Assembly (NCBI GenBank): GCA_010015745.1
Contig: ML978158.1
Location: 609,137 to 673,136 of the forward strand
Origin: Setomelanomma holmii
Lineage: Eukaryota; Ascomycota; Dothideomycetes; Pleosporales; Phaeosphaeriaceae
Length of the DNA: 64,000 nt
Reading direction: 5' to 3'
Part shown: positions 42,653 through 54,094 of the stretch, piece after piece
Layout: every line of letters begins with the position of its first letter
How positions within the stretch are numbered: position 1 is the first letter of the stretch
Notes under the pieces: generated by a model
What the model was told of the DNA's origin: nothing
Database searches by the model: none
Seen by the model: only the letters and a program-made list of their open reading frames with translations
Made by a program: the position numbers and the translations under genes

Positions 42653-43004
42653 GGTGAAAACTTGGTGAGCCTTTGTGTTGTGGTGGTGGTTTCAGAAAAG
42701 TTGGGGAAGCAACGACGCGCCGGGAATGCCAAGACCGACTACTCTCCGCAATACCACCATGACGATGCACCTGCCCAAACCATACAATGTGCTCGCTGCC
42801 CTTCACCCAAAGTCAAAACTTGACAGTTTGTAAAAGCCCCCGCCGCCGCTGGGATCACTGCAGCCACTCACAAGGCATGGCGTCGTAGCGCTACAACCTT
42901 CACCACGCTCACGCCCTCCTCACCTCCGCACCGAACAGATGCCGCCGCCATTGCTCTTCACCACTTCCGCTCTCCCACCGTAGCGGCCGTCCATAACTCC
43001 AGAT
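42653..43004. other. divergent promoter region
   Basis: About 350 bases between the membrane mini-protein and the mannosidase gene, divergently transcribed; C-rich leader before the mannosidase ATG. Confidence 0.5.
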
Positions 43005-44708
43005 ATGCCTAGCATCCGCCGCTGGGGCAAATCCAAGTTTGAGCGCAACCCTGAGTCCTCGTTCAAGCTACTTGCTGCCGTCCTGGTTATAACCCTATAC
43101 CTCCTGCTCAAGGAGTTCCAACACCCCACAGTCCACCAACCTTTCACAACCCCCGTTGGCGCCACGATACAATACGCGCAATGGAACGGCACGGGGAAGG
43201 CGCACGAACTGCGGGCTACCAAAGTGCGGGACGCTATGAAGTACACGTTTCGGAAGTACAGAGAGAATGCGTGGGGCTACGATGACATATTGCCTGTGTC
43301 TGGAGGCAGCTCGTCGTCCAGAAATGGCTGGGGAGCATTCATCGTGGACTCTGCAAGCACACTGGCCCTGATGGGCCTCTGGGAAGAGCTGTCGCATTCG
43401 ATTGAGCACATTCTAGGCATCGACTTCGACACAGCGGAGAACCCCGTGGACCCCTTCGAAACGACGATTCGATATCTGGGTGGCATGCTTTCGATTGTCG
43501 ACCTGTATGATGCAGGCCTTATACCGGAGGACGTTCTGCACGAGGAAGCTCGCGACTTGATTCTCGAACATGCCGTCACGTTGGCAGAGAAGCTCGCGCC
43601 CGCATACGACACACCTACGGGGATGCCTTGGCCGCGGGTAGACTTTGACACGCAACAAGGCGAGCCAAGCCCTACATTTGTCTTCAGCGACGACCCGAAC
43701 AAGCGCGAGTATGATCATCCAGTCATTGGCCCCGCCCGCACGGGCTCGTCCATACTCGAGAACCGTGTCTTGGCAAGGATGACGGGCAATCCCATATATG
43801 CGAAGAACTCCACACTGGCTTGGGCACCTCTTGTGTGGTCCAAGTGGAAGTCGCCCTGGAAAGGCATGGTCGACGCGCCCATCGACATCATGACAGGCTC
43901 TCCAGTCGGTCGTTCGAGGCACTGGGATGGTGGGCACGATTCGTACTACGAGTACCTGCTTAAGATCACACTGCTCGCCCCCCAAGCAGATCCCCACCTC
44001 GACGTCTACAAGCAGCGGTTTCTCGGTTCAGCATACTCTCTTCGCAAGCATCTGAGCTCGCGCTCAGCGCCAGCGCCCGAGCATTTCATGCAACATGTGT
44101 TCATTGGTCGTCAGGACGATCAGCAGTATCAGAATCAGCAAGGCCATCTTGCGTGCTTTGCCCCAGGCACTATTCTGCTGGCTTCGAAGCATTATGACCA
44201 GCCCTACCTCCGCACCTTCTCTCTTGCTCTGCTTGAAGGCTGCCGCCATGTCTACACCTCTACGCCAACCAAGATTGGCCCAGAAACTTGGTCGTGGACT
44301 CCCAAGTTCAGCTATGATGAACCCTTCATTTCTCCTCTCACAGAGCGTCAGCAGGAGGAGTGGTCACAGACAGGCTTCTGGATCACAGACTCGAAATACC
44401 AAGGCCGACCTGAGTATGTTGAGTCCCTGTTCTATGCATGGCGCATCACAGGCGAGCAACGGTACCGTGACTGGGCGTGGGAAGCATTCGCAGCCATGGA
44501 AGAACATTGCAAGGCACCGTTCGGGTACGCACAGCTGGCTGATGTATGGGAGACCAAGGGTGAGGACAATTGGGTCGATATGCAGGAAAGCTTTTGGGCA
44601 GCGGAGACGCTGAAGTATCTCTGGCTTACGTTCACGGGTGTGGAGACTGCGAGTCTGGATACTTGGGTCTTCAGCACAGAAGGACATCCATTCAGGATGA
44701 TAAGATGA
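43005..44708 (+). CDS. class I alpha-1,2-mannosidase (GH47)
   Basis: Intronless, 567 residues. Type II membrane topology: short basic N-terminus, transmembrane helix LLAAVLVITLYLLL at about residues 23-36, then the luminal catalytic domain. GH47 motifs: RDAMKYTFRKYRENAWGYDD, NGWGAFIVDSASTLALMGL, FETTIRYLGGMLSIVDLYD, GGHDSYYEYLLK, GHLACFAPGTILLASK, and RPEYVESLFYAWRITGEQRY with the catalytic Glu, ending DTWVFSTEGHPF, where the Thr before Glu coordinates calcium. Trims N-glycan mannose in ER or Golgi. Intact. Confidence 0.95.
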   Translation: MPSIRRWGKSKFERNPESSFKLLAAVLVITLYLLLKEFQHPTVHQPFTTPVGATIQYAQWNGTGKAHELRATKVRDAMKYTFRKYRENAWGYDDILPVSGGSSSSRNGWGAFIVDSASTLALMGLWEELSHSIEHILGIDFDTAENPVDPFETTIRYLGGMLSIVDLYDAGLIPEDVLHEEARDLILEHAVTLAEKLAPAYDTPTGMPWPRVDFDTQQGEPSPTFVFSDDPNKREYDHPVIGPARTGSSILENRVLARMTGNPIYAKNSTLAWAPLVWSKWKSPWKGMVDAPIDIMTGSPVGRSRHWDGGHDSYYEYLLKITLLAPQADPHLDVYKQRFLGSAYSLRKHLSSRSAPAPEHFMQHVFIGRQDDQQYQNQQGHLACFAPGTILLASKHYDQPYLRTFSLALLEGCRHVYTSTPTKIGPETWSWTPKFSYDEPFISPLTERQQEEWSQTGFWITDSKYQGRPEYVESLFYAWRITGEQRYRDWAWEAFAAMEEHCKAPFGYAQLADVWETKGEDNWVDMQESFWAAETLKYLWLTFTGVETASLDTWVFSTEGHPFRMIR

Positions 44709-45626
44709 GGCGTCCACGACCCTAAAAACGAGAAGCCTCAGATCAAACCCGGCGAACAAATGTCGGCATTGTACATGATACCCAATCTAGCTCATCGCGC
44801 GGGAGTTCACGAAACAGAAAAACTCAAACTCTTCTCTACTTGACTTGACCTCTGCTTGATTGTTCTGGTTGCACTAACACGCGAGCACTGACTTAAGCAC
44901 TTAATGAGCCTTGAGCACCGTCGGCCGGAGCACGTGTTTCCTCGGCCAGCAGCGTCACGCGATACGCCCTACCATTACGATTATACACCACCCCATCAAC
45001 AGTTTTCGGACCATTTGTGTCTCCGCCAGGTGGAAATTGTACGAACATTTTCGTCCAGGATCCAGGTCCGGGCGTGGGATAGCCGGTATGAGTGTGCAGC
45101 TTCGTGGCTTCGTTATTTGAAGGGTTTCATGGGTGTGCAATCATTTGATCTGGGTTGAAGACGGGAAGGAAGGTGAGATGTGAGCGCGAAGAGGAGTTTG
45201 TGGGTAGCGAAGAGAGGGGACATGCTTGGGTTTGTACAGTACTTGGATGGATGCGATTAGTGATCCGGTATCGGGAAGCTGATTGCTCAACGAAATCAAG
45301 TTGGAAAGTTGGTGGAATGGGATAAATTAATGAAGAAATGATGTATACTTCGTCTTAGTGTGTTCAAGGAAGCTGTGTAAGTGTGGATGAATAGTGCGGC
45401 GGCGACGAGATTTCATGCAAAAGAACAATCGAGGTTGTGTACTGGGAGGTTATATCAGGGGCTATGGTTCCAAGCGCCACACGCTCCGACTTCGTGGATT
45501 GTCTTGGAGACTGGCTTCACAATCCCCATTCGACCTTAACACCGTGCCGCATGGTTGCATATCGCAACCTCTGCCGTGTTCTCTCGCACCGCCTGAGTTA
45601 TCTGCCATATCTCCTTTCCGATTCGA
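44709..45626. other. intergenic
   Basis: About 920 bases of sequence without a supported gene. Confidence 0.5.
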
Positions 45627-45890
45627 TCATGTACTTGAACGCGAATTGTCATAATATGTTCCATCCTCGTCCGCGTAGCTTGTGATGCTGTCATCATATA
45701 GATCTTCCGTATCTATGCGGCGCAGTTCTGGCTTGCTGGTCGTTGTGCTGCTCGTCTCGGACTTTGTCTTGTCCTTGTGCTTAAATAGGTGCGCAAGACC
45801 CATGCTTATGATTAGAGGCAGTATGTTGGCGGTTTGGTGTGGTGATGAAGAGTTGAGTGGCGAATGTGCGGATAAAGCTGGGGGAAATGG
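45627..45890 (-). CDS. probable 3' exon of a small membrane protein
   Basis: From a good acceptor (CGCTACAG, exon from 45890) to TGA 45629-45627 the minus strand reads an 87-residue segment: HSPLNSSSPHQTANILPLII, SMGLAHLFKHKDKTKSE, then KPELRRIDTEDLYDDSITSY. It has one predicted transmembrane stretch followed by a charged Ser/Thr and acidic cytoplasmic-type tail. An in-frame ATG at 45803 could start a 58-residue protein without the helix. I could not place the upstream exon. Codon-like composition supports coding; identity unknown. Confidence 0.38.
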   Translation of the reverse strand, partial: PFPPALSAHSPLNSSSPHQTANILPLIISMGLAHLFKHKDKTKSETSSTTTSKPELRRIDTEDLYDDSITSYADEDGTYYDNSRSST

Positions 45891-46272
45891 CTGTAGCGAT
45901 GATGTCTACGAGGCGGAACAGTGTCGTACACCCGGACATGTGTGCATGTGTCACTATGAAGACGGGAACTATTGTGACTTTATGAGCGTGACTGAGATAC
46001 ACCAAGAACTTCCATGGATTTATGACAAGCACGAAATATCACTCACTGAACACTTCACATCCTCATTTTATTTGTGACCCTGAATTGCACCAAGAATGCT
46101 CGAGCACTCAATCAAGCTAATCATACGACGCTGCGTAGATATCCCTCGCTCATTCCCGTGAGTCCACCGTTCTTCACAACTCTAATGACCATCAAACATA
46201 CGGCCAAAATATGACTCAAATCCATACGTTCCACAAAGCTTCAAACATCTATGCATCAGGTCCTATACTTAC

Positions 46273-46498
46273 CTGTCTCTTGCGCTTGTCCCCCGTCTCC
46301 TCTTGATCCACTTCCCCCTCTGCGTCGAAAGACAACGCCACCACCCTCTCCCCCAACACGTCCTTCAACATCCCTAGCCGTCCCATCAGCATCACGCCAT
46401 CCACGCCTCGTTTCCCGCCCCGCCTCATACCCGAGGTTTTGTGCGCGTGCTTTCTCACGCGATAGTGAGAAACAAATTCCCATTACGATGAGTCCCAT
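46273..46498 (-). CDS. tentative first exon of a small protein
   Basis: ATG 46498 opens MGLIVMGICFSLSREKARAQ with a short hydrophobic start followed by an Arg/Gly-rich chain. It ends at a perfect GTAAGT donor after 46273. I could not find the next exon with certainty; the exon at 45890 does not match in phase. Weak call. Confidence 0.25.
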
Positions 46499-46866
46499 CT
46501 TCTGTCAGATAGATGTGACGCAATCGAGTTTCGGCTGGACGGAGGCGTGCGCACAATTCCGCGGAGCTTGAATCAAATGAAGAATCAAAAGGTGAAAAGC
46601 GGACAATTACGAAAAGAGACTGGTGTATACACGATATATATGTGTGTGTAAAAGTAGTCGCTCTTCAATCTTGCCTGGTCTCACCCGAGTCAACCGTGCC
46701 AAATCCAAAAGCATACATTCGCGCGACGCTCCAAACTGGGAAGGGACTTGATCCTATCGAACGACATTGAAAAATTGTGTCAGGCCCTTGCACCGCAAAG
46801 CACGGCTTGTTGTCATCAATCGCAAACCCGCTCGCCTATTGAAATGTGCGCCTGCACGTGGCACAA
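46499..46866. other. intergenic
   Basis: About 370 bases; a TG/TA-rich patch around 46630-46650 (tatatatgtgtgtg) but no gene. Confidence 0.45.
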
Positions 46867-47061
46867 TCAACATCCACCACCACCTCCCCCACCAAAATCT
46901 CCACCTCCGCCACCACCGTCTCCAGCATACGTATGATGGCCACCGGTGTGATGTGCACCTGAAGCGTGCGCACTTCCATCGGTGTTGGGAGGCACGTATC
47001 CCATCTTCGCAGCCGTAGATTCCGGATCTGCGTTATCGGGTTTGCTTGAGAAGCAGCCCAT
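46867..47061 (-). CDS. 64-residue Gly/His-rich mini-protein with N-terminal MGC acylation motif
   Basis: From ATG 47061: MGCFSSKPDNADPESTAAKM, then SGAHHTGGHHTYAGDGGGGG and a final Gly run ending in Cys. Met-Gly-Cys-x-Ser-Ser is the classic dual N-myristoylation and palmitoylation signal, so membrane anchoring is likely. The frame continues 12 codons upstream to another Met, but starting at MGC gives the functional motif. The HHTGGHH stretch could bind metal. Function unknown. Confidence 0.6.
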   Translation of the reverse strand: MGCFSSKPDNADPESTAAKMGYVPPNTDGSAHASGAHHTGGHHTYAGDGGGGGGDFGGGGGGGC

Positions 47062-47976
47062 TGCGGCAGGTTCCCTGCGAGGGTCTTGAAATATCACAGT
47101 GGTTTATCTGACGCTTTCGATGACTGGTCGATGATCCTGATGCTTTGCCGGGATCTTCGGTGATGGAGTCTTGTGTGTGTTAGTCAAATGGACTTGTTCA
47201 AGGGACAGACAACACTTGCTGCAGACGAGAGCGATCGCGGATGCGCCAATACACTCAGATCAGGAGCGTGAAGTGCCCTATCTATGCCATCTCTATGAGC
47301 TTCGAATGTCAACTCGGTACCGGGGCTGTGCAAATGCGGCAAGGGTCTTGTAATGGTCGCTTGTACGCGGGTGGCTTGAAGCTAGTGCTTGCGCTTGTCG
47401 CCTACCAGAAGTCCGGAAAACTGCGGATACTTCAAGGCACAAAGAGGTTCTTGGGCTTTTGAGCATGCTTCAGTCTTCAAATGAAAAGGTGCACGTGTGG
47501 CTAAGCGGAAAGAGACGATGCCGCTAATTTGGCGGATCGTGAGCATGGTTTGATTGATTTTGGAAAGTACGGCCCAAGATTTCGTCGTGCGTTCTCCCCG
47601 CACTGCTGAGTGCGCCTTCCAGAAAGCCTTGTGCGGTGTCCGATGTCGTTGTGCCTCGGCACTCGCACTTCTCGTATGGAGGGCCTGACATTCGTCCTGC
47701 GGTCATTATTAGCGACGGGAAGTGCAGAGAGAAGCTTCCCCACACTTACCTTTGCGGCTTGTACCCTGAATCCCGAACTTATCGTGTCGCGTGCTTTGGG
47801 CTGCACAAAAGGTCTGAGGGTAATTTTCGAGGATTATGCCCATAATGTGGCCTGAGCCGCTAACCTGGGCTGCGCTGAGCGCTGGAAGGTAGGAGATGAT
47901 GCCTCTCCACGCGCAACAGTGATGGTGTTGCTAAAACATCAAAAGTGTCAATTTTTAACCGCTTGTGCCTTCTTAT
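47062..47976. other. intergenic
   Basis: About 915 bases between two minus-strand genes; no supported gene. Confidence 0.5.
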
Positions 47977-49931
47977 TCACACTTTGCCCAACAAAAACTT
48001 CCAATGGACATCGTTGCTCGTTGTGTCAAATGACGGATTGATCTTCCAGAGACTCGGCAGCTTCTCGTTTCCATTGCTCATGCCATTGATCTTGGGAAGC
48101 GACACGTCTTGTAGAAGTGAGACTGTCCGTCCTGATCCTGTGGCAAGTTCGAATGTGCCGCTATTGGGGCTTCCGCCTCCTGGCGCGCTGCGCAAGGCAA
48201 TTTGCATCACAGAGGTGATACGGCGGAAGCGCTCGAATAGATCTTCGTTGCTCTCTTGCGAGTCGCGTGGCTGCGGCATTTGCGATGACAGCTGACTGCG
48301 GAAGTACTCGAATGATCCTGCAATTTGAAGTTCGGCGGGATCCCAACCTGGCATGGGCGATGAGTGCAGTGCCAATTTGCTGAGACCGATGAGACTCGAC
48401 ACTAGGTTCAACCAATCGACTATCGAGATAAACACGAACTGACTGTTCGGATGTTGCATGCTGTTGTCCAAGAACTGCTCTATTGAGCGGAGGCAGGTTA
48501 CACGTAAGGAAAGCTGAAATCCCGAGGCCCAGGGAGTGCTCTCGCGATCGACAACATCGACTGCCGCCGCTTGCTTGTAGAGGTATATGCGTGCGGCCAA
48601 TTGGAGCCATTGCAGCGTTCCTGCATACATGTTAGCACGGCAGTATTTATCCGAGATGGAGAATCATACTGTAGTCATGTGCTTGTAGTTTCGAAGCCGA
48701 TCGGATCTGGTCCCACTTGTCGGCTAAACGTTTTACCTGTGAGCGAGCGACCAGCGCCTGCTCAGAATGGCTGTTGAAAGTCTCGTCAACATCTTCCATG
48801 AATTGACAGACATCGATCATGATCGGAAGCAATGCGTCGGTCTTGACTTCCCATGCTGCTGCCAAGTCTGAGGCATAATTTCGAAGCGTGGTCGAATATG
48901 TGATGCACCGGTTCCTGCCCGGCTCAACCAAACCAATGTTGGATGCAAGGTAGTAACATCCCAAGTACGCCCTCTTTCCTTCTCTGTCCCTCGGATCTTC
49001 TTTTTGCAGTGGACTTCGAACCTGGACTGAAATTTTGTCCAGACTTAGGTCGCTAGCCAGACCAGCGCAGATTTGAAGAAGTATGGGGATCGAAACTGCT
49101 TGCGCGTCCATGTAGTGGTGATGCCAAGCTATGAAAACCAGCAATCCCTGAAAAAGATCCAGGCTCTTTTCTCCATTCATGAGATTCACCATTGCGACCT
49201 TTCGGAACTCCCGGCTCAACGTTCGTTGGAGTGGAACCGAATCGTAGGACGCCGCAGTCAGCACGGAAAACATCAAGATGGGACGCCGCAAGACCAGCTC
49301 ACGACAGGAGCAATCTTGTGGTAGAGTCACAAAAGGGAAATAGTCCACCATGCGCCGGTAGGTATCGAGCAGCATTTGCATATGCACAAGGCTGATCGAG
49401 CGGATGATCGGATCTAACCGTCCGAGGCATGACACACTGTCATTCATTGACTCCCAGAAAGAGGCCGAGTTCTCGGAGACAGGTCCAGGGGCTGGCAGAA
49501 TAGGATTCTTCGTGACTTGAGTCGCTGATGCAGGCGGTACAGGAAGTGGTGGCGAGCTTGTTTGTGATGCCTCCGGAACTTGGGAAGGAAGTGTCGCCAC
49601 CAAAGGTAGAGTCGGCTTCGGCGTGGGTAATGGCGCCATGGTCGCAACAATAGCAGAAAGCTTGTCAAGCTTCTTGTCGAAGTCGCGCATTCGATTTGGA
49701 GGTTGTCCATCACTCCTTGATTTTGCTGGTCGCCGGCGCGCAACATGTTCGATACACTCCACTCTTGCTTTCTGGCACCTGTGCACATGTCACTTCGGAA
49801 TGCCTCCACACGTTCCGAGAAACTTACCTTTGGCAAATGTTGGCGGTATCTGAAGGAACACATCGCACTTTGTGCTTCCTGCACCTTTCGCAGGCGAATG
49901 CATTCCCAATTCTTCCTTCTCTTGCTTCCAT
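47977..49931 (-). CDS. Zn2Cys6 fungal-specific transcription factor
   Basis: Exons 49931-49828, 49778-48670, 48620-47977; 618 residues. The DNA-binding cluster spans the first intron: Cys at 14, 17, 24, 33, 36 and 43, spacing C-x2-C-x6-C-x8-C-x2-C-x6-C (ACERCRKHKVRC, then CQRCQKARVEC). A proline-rich linker follows, then the middle homology region (LLDTYRRMVDYFPFVTLP, RRPILMFSVLTAASY, FQGLLVFIAWHHHY, LASDLSLDKI, GCYYLASNIG). This is the usual fungal pathway-regulator layout. It is divergent, 528 bases apart, from the isochorismatase-like gene, a candidate target. Target metabolite unknown. Confidence 0.9.
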
Positions 49932-50459
49932 GGTGGCGATGGAACTGGCAAGTTTGGGCGACCGGGGAGACTCCCGGTCGGTCTCCGCGGGCTGATGCAT
50001 GTGGGGAAGTCCGAACAGATGCCAAGAGCTCGGCTCGACTCCCAGCGTGAATTGAGCCTCCGAACACGGGCGAGGGACGCGCCGAATGTCAACACCAAGG
50101 TGGCAGGTCTGTTGGTGATAGCAGTCGACGGTGGGTCAATAGCGCACGCTTTAAAAAATCGTATAGACAAGATGCCTTGTTGCTGTGCCTCGAATAGATG
50201 GCGACCTCGGGTATCGGTCGGTGGATCGACCTCCGAAATGCAGGTGGCACTCATTTTCGGGTGTTTGTAGCCGCAGCGGTAGCTGCCAACGCCGACCGAC
50301 TCCCCCGCCTGTTGCATAGCTAACCCAACGTTTATCTATCCTCTTGCGCGTGGCTGCTTGCTAGAGATGCGGGGCCCTCTTGATGTTGGTATAGGATGGG
50401 ACGACTAGACTGTTCCCCGCCTTTGATCGCGACTTACCAGCAGAATTCTTCATCACACC
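49932..50459. promoter_or_regulatory. bidirectional promoter between Zn2Cys6 regulator and isochorismatase-like gene
   Basis: Head-to-head genes share these 528 bases. I did not find a convincing CGG-type inverted pair for the regulator by eye, though CGG triplets are present. Confidence 0.45.
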
Positions 50460-51177
50460 ATGGCACCGAAAGACCACGGCGACCACGATAACTATGTGAA
50501 ATCCGGCTTCGCGGGGAAGATGGGCTGGGGACGCAAACCTGCGCTGCTTCTCATCGACGTTTGCAACGCGTACTGGAGTAGAGATAGCCCATTGGACACC
50601 AGCTCGAACCCTGCATCTGCGACTGCGCCTGCCTCGATCGATAAACTTGTCGCTGCTGCTCGCGAAGGAGGTGTGCCATTGATCTGGACGCGAGTGGAAT
50701 ACACAGAGCCTGACATGTCAGATGCGGGTGTCTTCTATTGCAAGGCGCCTCTGCTGAAGGTGTTCCAGAAGGGCAACGAGACGGGTCTAGAAAGCTGGGT
50801 CCCAGGATTGGAGCCAAAAGAGGGGGAACTCGTAATTCAAAAGCGCTACCCAAGCGCCTTCTTCGCGACCGACCTCAACACGCGACTGCAGCTGAAGGGT
50901 GTCGATACTTTGGTGATTTGCGGCGTCAGCACAAGTGGGTGCGTGCGAGCAACGACTCTGGATACCATGTGCTACGGATATAGGCCGATGGTAAGGCTGC
51001 TTGGCGCCCGCATGAGTCGTGCTGCATGTCACTGATGTTGTCCAGGTTGTTAGCGAGGCTTGCGGGGATCGGTCGCCTGCTGTTCATGATGCGAACATCT
51101 TCGACATGAACGCGAAGATGGCCGATGTTGTGTCTGAGAGTGAAGCTGTCGAAAAGCTGAAGGCAGGATGGGCATGA
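50460..51177 (+). CDS. isochorismatase-family cysteine hydrolase (carbamoylsarcosine amidase-like)
   Basis: Exons 50460-50990 and 51046-51177; 220 residues. Catalytic triad of the family: Asp33 in PALLLIDVCNAYW, Lys128 in LVIQKRYPSAFFATDL, Cys161 in VICGVSTSGCVRATTLD. The N-terminal KMGWGRKPALLLID and WSRDSPLD resemble N-carbamoylsarcosine amidase-type members, which hydrolyse carbamoyl or amide groups, rather than true isochorismatases. Cytosolic. Likely catabolic, and likely regulated by the divergent Zn2Cys6 factor. Confidence 0.88.
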
Positions 51178-54094
51178 CGTGACTGGGCGCCACTGCACTG
51201 CAGCTTCCTCAACAACAAGACCCTGTCGCCGCATCTGGGTAGTTGCATCGGAATATTAAACAAGACTTCATGCTGCTCTGCAAGACTGCTTTCGAACATG
51301 TGTGCGTAAGAAGATTTCACGAATTGGTCGACTAATGTAGTCCTTGCTCCTGCTCAAAATATCGGACACGCATGGCTAAACCGAGCAATTGCATTCACGC
51401 CCACGTATCTGCTCTCGACGCACCTCCATTCCCAAGCCAGTCGGTCACGTTCAAACGTTAGCTCCTGTCCCGAATTTTCGATACGGAGAAACGAAGCCGA
51501 TCTAGCATGCCTGCAGGGATCGATCAGGTGTCTGGATGCCAGGGCCCCATGCACTACTACCGTCGCTTTCAGACCTGCCGTCATCGCATTGAGATAAACA
51601 ACACTCAACGCGATCGCGTTCAACACGTTCGATCTGCACTTCCACACCTTCTCGAGAGCTCGATGCCTTCAGGCTCACGACAATTTCAACTAGCCCGACC
51701 CCAAAACACATGATCGATCCCTGCAGGCATGCTAGATCGGCTTCGTTGAATTGAAGCCAACAACTCGACGCAAGGCTCATCATGAGGGTCTTCTGCGCCT
51801 TTTTCGAAAGTCGCACAACAAACTTTCCTTTCGGAAACGCTCTCGAGGCGACCACCATGATCCACACACACGACCATTCCGGATCACGCAAACAGCTCAG
51901 TGTGTCAGAATTTGAGGATGGAAGTGGCAGTCGACTTGTGAGTTATATTCCCCTGCACCCCAAGAAGAGCAGAGAAAGCAGCATGACAATAACATCCTTC
52001 GGATCTGAATATTGAAACAATGATTCGGAAAATTACGTTCAATCAATATTCGTGGGTTGTGTCAAGGCACGCTAGCGAAGCTGAAGTCGTGCTCTGCTTT
52101 TCGTGTCGATTATGGCATTCGAAAACAGCCGCAACTATGACATGCTCCAGCAATGTTACCCTGACTAGAAATGGGACTTCTCCAGCACACATCCATCATG
52201 AGTAGAAATACTTCTGACGAGACAGGCGCAAGGCCGAGCCCATAGAAGTAGGCCGTGTAACTTTTGGTACCATCATATGGAACATGTAGTTTGAAAAAGG
52301 CATGAACAAGCCCAGATGTATACAGATCATCAACCGGAGCTGAGCTCTACACCGACCTTTTGTGCATGGAGGAGAACGACGTTCGGTCTGAAATGCAAGC
52401 ACACAGAGGGATACGATCTCGCTTTTCAGAAGTCGACGTGTCTGGAGAACATATGCCCGATGCGCCTCAAATTTTCGAGCCAAATCAGCACAAGAAAAGT
52501 ATGGAGCGATAGCGCTTCGAGCCCGACCGAGCACATGCGGCAGAAAGACGTGGAGGTTGGTGTTTGGGATATTAAGCGAAAGAGACAGTCGCATCGCGTG
52601 TTGTTCTTGCCGTTTCGTGGGAGGCTGATATGAGATGATATAGAAGTGTCAGAGGAAGAAGAAGATGATGACTTTATGCTGCGCACCTCGAACTGGAGAG
52701 CCGGAACAACCACACGAAAAAAATTCTTAGACTTTTTGATCAGTCTAAAGCGACAAGGAGATGTGGTTCCAAGCTTCCAGCCAGGTTCCAAGTGGAAAGC
52801 GGGAGGCAAGACACATCAAGAGTAACAGCAGGGTAGTAGCAAAGCCAGGGAAGGAAAGAACACAGAAAGAACTTTATGAGTCTTGAGAAGGAGGTTTGAA
52901 CCCCAAATTTGTCCAGACATGGTGCAGGGGCGAAGTTCGCTTCGAACATAGACGAACACGGCCAGGCAAGAAGGATGAACCATTCTACCGATGCGGTAGG
53001 CTTTTAGTCTCTCAGCACGAGGCCATCCGATTGTGGTTTCGTCGTTTGAGTTCTCTGGTGCGATACCAGGACATCTATGCCTCGGACCATGATCTTTGGA
53101 GAGGTTCAGGTTCGGGTCCAGACAAACATGGCCCCAATGTTGGAGAAGTTTGGTAGAAAGGACAGGCCAGCAAACATCAAGGGATGCTCCTTCCGTTTTG
53201 GACTCGAGAAGATCCTCGAGTGAGATGAAGGAAAGAAGTGCTGAGAGGATCGAGGCGCTTATATACTTCTCCAGATCCCAGGAACGAGTTCGCAGAGGCA
53301 CAGAGCACATCAACGGCTCGGCCCGAGGTTTGAAACTACCGCAAACGGTACTGTCCAGGGACAAACATGGCGAGTTCTGCGAATAATTTTTGCGGCACCG
53401 AAACGCTCCAGACATGTGGTTCTTGCACTACGTCTTTCGAACCGAATGATCCACAGACGAGGCGAGAAGGAAAGCTCATCCATCCAATGCTGCGGAGTTT
53501 GTAGGCCACCAAACATGCGGTACTAGGTCGTGGCTTTGTTTCATCGACAGACAAGAAAGACATGGGAACTGTTCCTGTCCAATTTCGACAAAGCTCGAAA
53601 CATGAACGCATTGATACGATGCGTGTGACTTTCGGGACGAAGGAAAAGGCAGACATATGTCGGCACTTAGCATACTTTGTTATCGAAGCGAACCTCGAGT
53701 GTGACGAAGGAAAGAAGATCCGAAAGAATCGAGGGGGTTGTATACGGGTTCTGAACCTAATTGTGAGTCAGCACGCTCATGAGAGATAATCAGCGAAGGC
53801 AAGATGTTGGTTCGAAAGCTTGAGGAGAAGATGAGGATGTTTTCGAAGTCGAAAAGTCAGATCGCTCGAGTCATGTCTAGACCGCATTTTGTAGCCATGA
53901 ACGCCGTGTTCGCATCTAGTCTATGTGTCGGAGAAGTCGTGAGTGGAGATGCCGTGACCAGAGCCATTACCCGCATCCAAAACGCCCGCTAATGCTCAAA
54001 TGTTGTTTTTCAAACCAGTCCTCTTGTGCTCGACATCCGTCTCGTCTCAAAGCTTTCCATAGAGGCTTGGTGAAGAAGCACACTCTTTGTCTGT
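51178..54094. other. 2.9-kb gene-poor region with diverged repeats
   Basis: Only scattered short frames. From about 52900 to 53760 there are two diverged direct copies (listed separately). Sequence at 52240-52270 also weakly resembles 53610-53640. No transposase or terminal repeat was recognised. Confidence 0.5.
52905..53760. repeat. two diverged direct repeat units, period about 480-495 bp
   Basis: Matching landmarks in the same order and orientation: tccagacatg with a following ttcgaac...agacga at 52914-52960 and at 53409-53460; cctcgagtgagatgaaggaa at 53214 and cctcgagtgtgacgaaggaa at 53693, each followed by a similar aag...gatcgagg or aatcgagg tail. Identity is moderate and both copies have stop codons in all frames that I followed, so they look like decayed duplicated DNA of unknown origin. 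Confidence 0.5.

Noticed and set aside
6031..44708. Genome-wide reassignment of UGA to tryptophan
   Set aside because: Pectinesterase, prolidase, SMC2 and GH47 genes all end at TGA exactly where their families end, so TGA is a working stop here.
45682..46077. Plus-strand 131-codon frame with hydrophobic start and several cysteines
   Set aside because: Overlaps a minus-strand segment with a clear helix and charged tail; the plus-frame looks like its shadow, though a secreted protein cannot be fully excluded.
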